Position numbers and translations under genes: made by a program
Shown here: positions 5,450-5,838 of the stretch, one piece after another
How positions within the stretch are numbered: the first letter of the stretch is position 1
How the letters are laid out: each line of letters opens with the position of its first letter
The notes under the pieces: model-generated
The model's database searches: none
Told to the model about the DNA's origin: nothing
Seen by the model: the letters and a program-made list of their open reading frames with translations, nothing else
DNA from: JBEIUL01 sp044356865
GTDB taxonomy: Bacteria; Planctomycetota; Phycisphaerae; Phycisphaerales; SM1A02
Direction: 5' to 3'
Assembly: GCA_044356865.1 (NCBI GenBank)
Contig: JBIKVN010000209.1
Span: 1 to 5,838, forward strand
Length of the DNA: 5,838 bases

Positions 5450-5838
5450 ATGGCTCGAGAAATCCGATCGTCGCGTTCGACTTTCCGTTCCCTCGCCGTG
5501 GCGATCGGGGCAATGTTCCTGGCGGCTTCCGCCTTCGCCGCCGGCACGACGCAGGTGGCGACGTACACGGTGGGCGAGCCGGGGACTCCGTACCACGCGA
5601 GTTTCTCGTGGACGGTGACGAACGTGCTGTCGAAGGGGACGTTCGCGGATGGTTCCCCGTGGGTGCGGGTGGCGGCGGGTTCGCAGCTGGTCGCGGTGTC
5701 GCCGCAGAGCGAGTACCGCACGACGTCGTCGGGATTCACGGTGGCGGTGAACGGCTCGGCGAAGAACCCGCGGATGCAGATGTATTTCGATCCGCAGACG
5801 CTGTCGGCGGTGACGGTGGGGAAGCAGCTTTTCGACGG
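5450..5838 (+). CDS. Secreted protein of unknown function, N-terminal part (3' end outside window)
   Basis: The frame is open to the window edge: 129 codons and two further bases. Residues 1-31 form a Sec signal peptide: MAREIRSSRSTFR is basic, LAVAIGAMFLAASAFA is hydrophobic, and cleavage is likely after AFA or AFAA, leaving GTTQVATYTV. The visible mature part (about 98 residues) looks like beta-strand-rich secreted sequence, with alternating Val/Thr, FSWTVTN, FADGSPWVRV, VAVSPQSEY, VAVNGSAKNPRM and MYFDPQT. There is no cysteine and no lipobox, so it is not a lipoprotein. I do not recognise the family. The DGSPWV and NGSAKNP segments recall motifs I associate with uncharacterised secreted proteins, but I cannot verify that. 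Codon use is distinctive: in the visible gene Thr is 12 ACG, 2 ACT and no ACC; Val is 12 GTG to 1 GTC; and Ala in the mature part is GCG only. recJ uses ACC, GTC and GCC freely. Together with the strong ribosome binding site this could mean high expression or a different history. Confidence 0.8.
   Translation, partial: MAREIRSSRSTFRSLAVAIGAMFLAASAFAAGTTQVATYTVGEPGTPYHASFSWTVTNVLSKGTFADGSPWVRVAAGSQLVAVSPQSEYRTTSSGFTVAVNGSAKNPRMQMYFDPQTLSAVTVGKQLFD

Noticed and set aside
2650..5739. A 1029-codon open frame on the minus strand across recJ, its flanks and the kinase gene
   Set aside because: It is antisense to recJ and out of frame with the kinase, both of which have complete family motifs. Its translation is Arg/Pro/Gly/His-rich with no recognisable domain. 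Long stop-free antisense frames are expected at this GC content.

Overview
This is a very GC-rich bacterial window with densely packed genes and third codon positions dominated by G and C. Nothing in it names the organism. An exported PDZ protein with a HEAT-like stretch, a secreted protein of no recognised family and a short-LID adenylate kinase would all suit a high-GC planctomycete (Phycisphaerae-like) or a similar environmental bacterium. That placement is a guess from general knowledge. I see no tRNA, rRNA, CRISPR array, insertion sequence or attachment site.

Layout. Bases 1-2669, plus strand: a tight three-gene cluster. It holds the 3' part of a yicC/yloC-type endoribonuclease gene, a kinase-fold phosphotransferase 7 bp later, and an exported PDZ-domain protein 17 bp after that. 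Bases 2676-3302, minus strand: an adenylate kinase-family gene converging on the PDZ gene with 6 bp between stop codons. Bases 3303-3480: a 178-bp divergent intergenic region with a 16-base inverted repeat. Bases 3481-5277, plus strand: recJ, the 5'-3' single-strand DNA exonuclease, complete with its DHH, DHHA1 and OB segments. Bases 5278-5449: a 172-bp intergenic region with several GC-rich hairpins and two short sequence blocks that each recur exactly 63 bp apart. From 5450 to the window end: the start of a secreted protein of unknown function, with a textbook Shine-Dalgarno sequence and codon use unlike the other genes.

How the genes work together. The first five genes are mostly housekeeping: RNA turnover (YicC), nucleotide balance (adenylate kinase) and DNA repair (RecJ). 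The phosphotransferase and PDZ protein are accessory members of the yicC cluster with no assignable substrate or partner. I do not see a defence system, a biosynthetic cluster or any clearly new multi-gene system. The least explained part is the 3' end of the window: the structured leader at 5278-5449 and the secreted protein it precedes, of which only the first 129 residues are visible.
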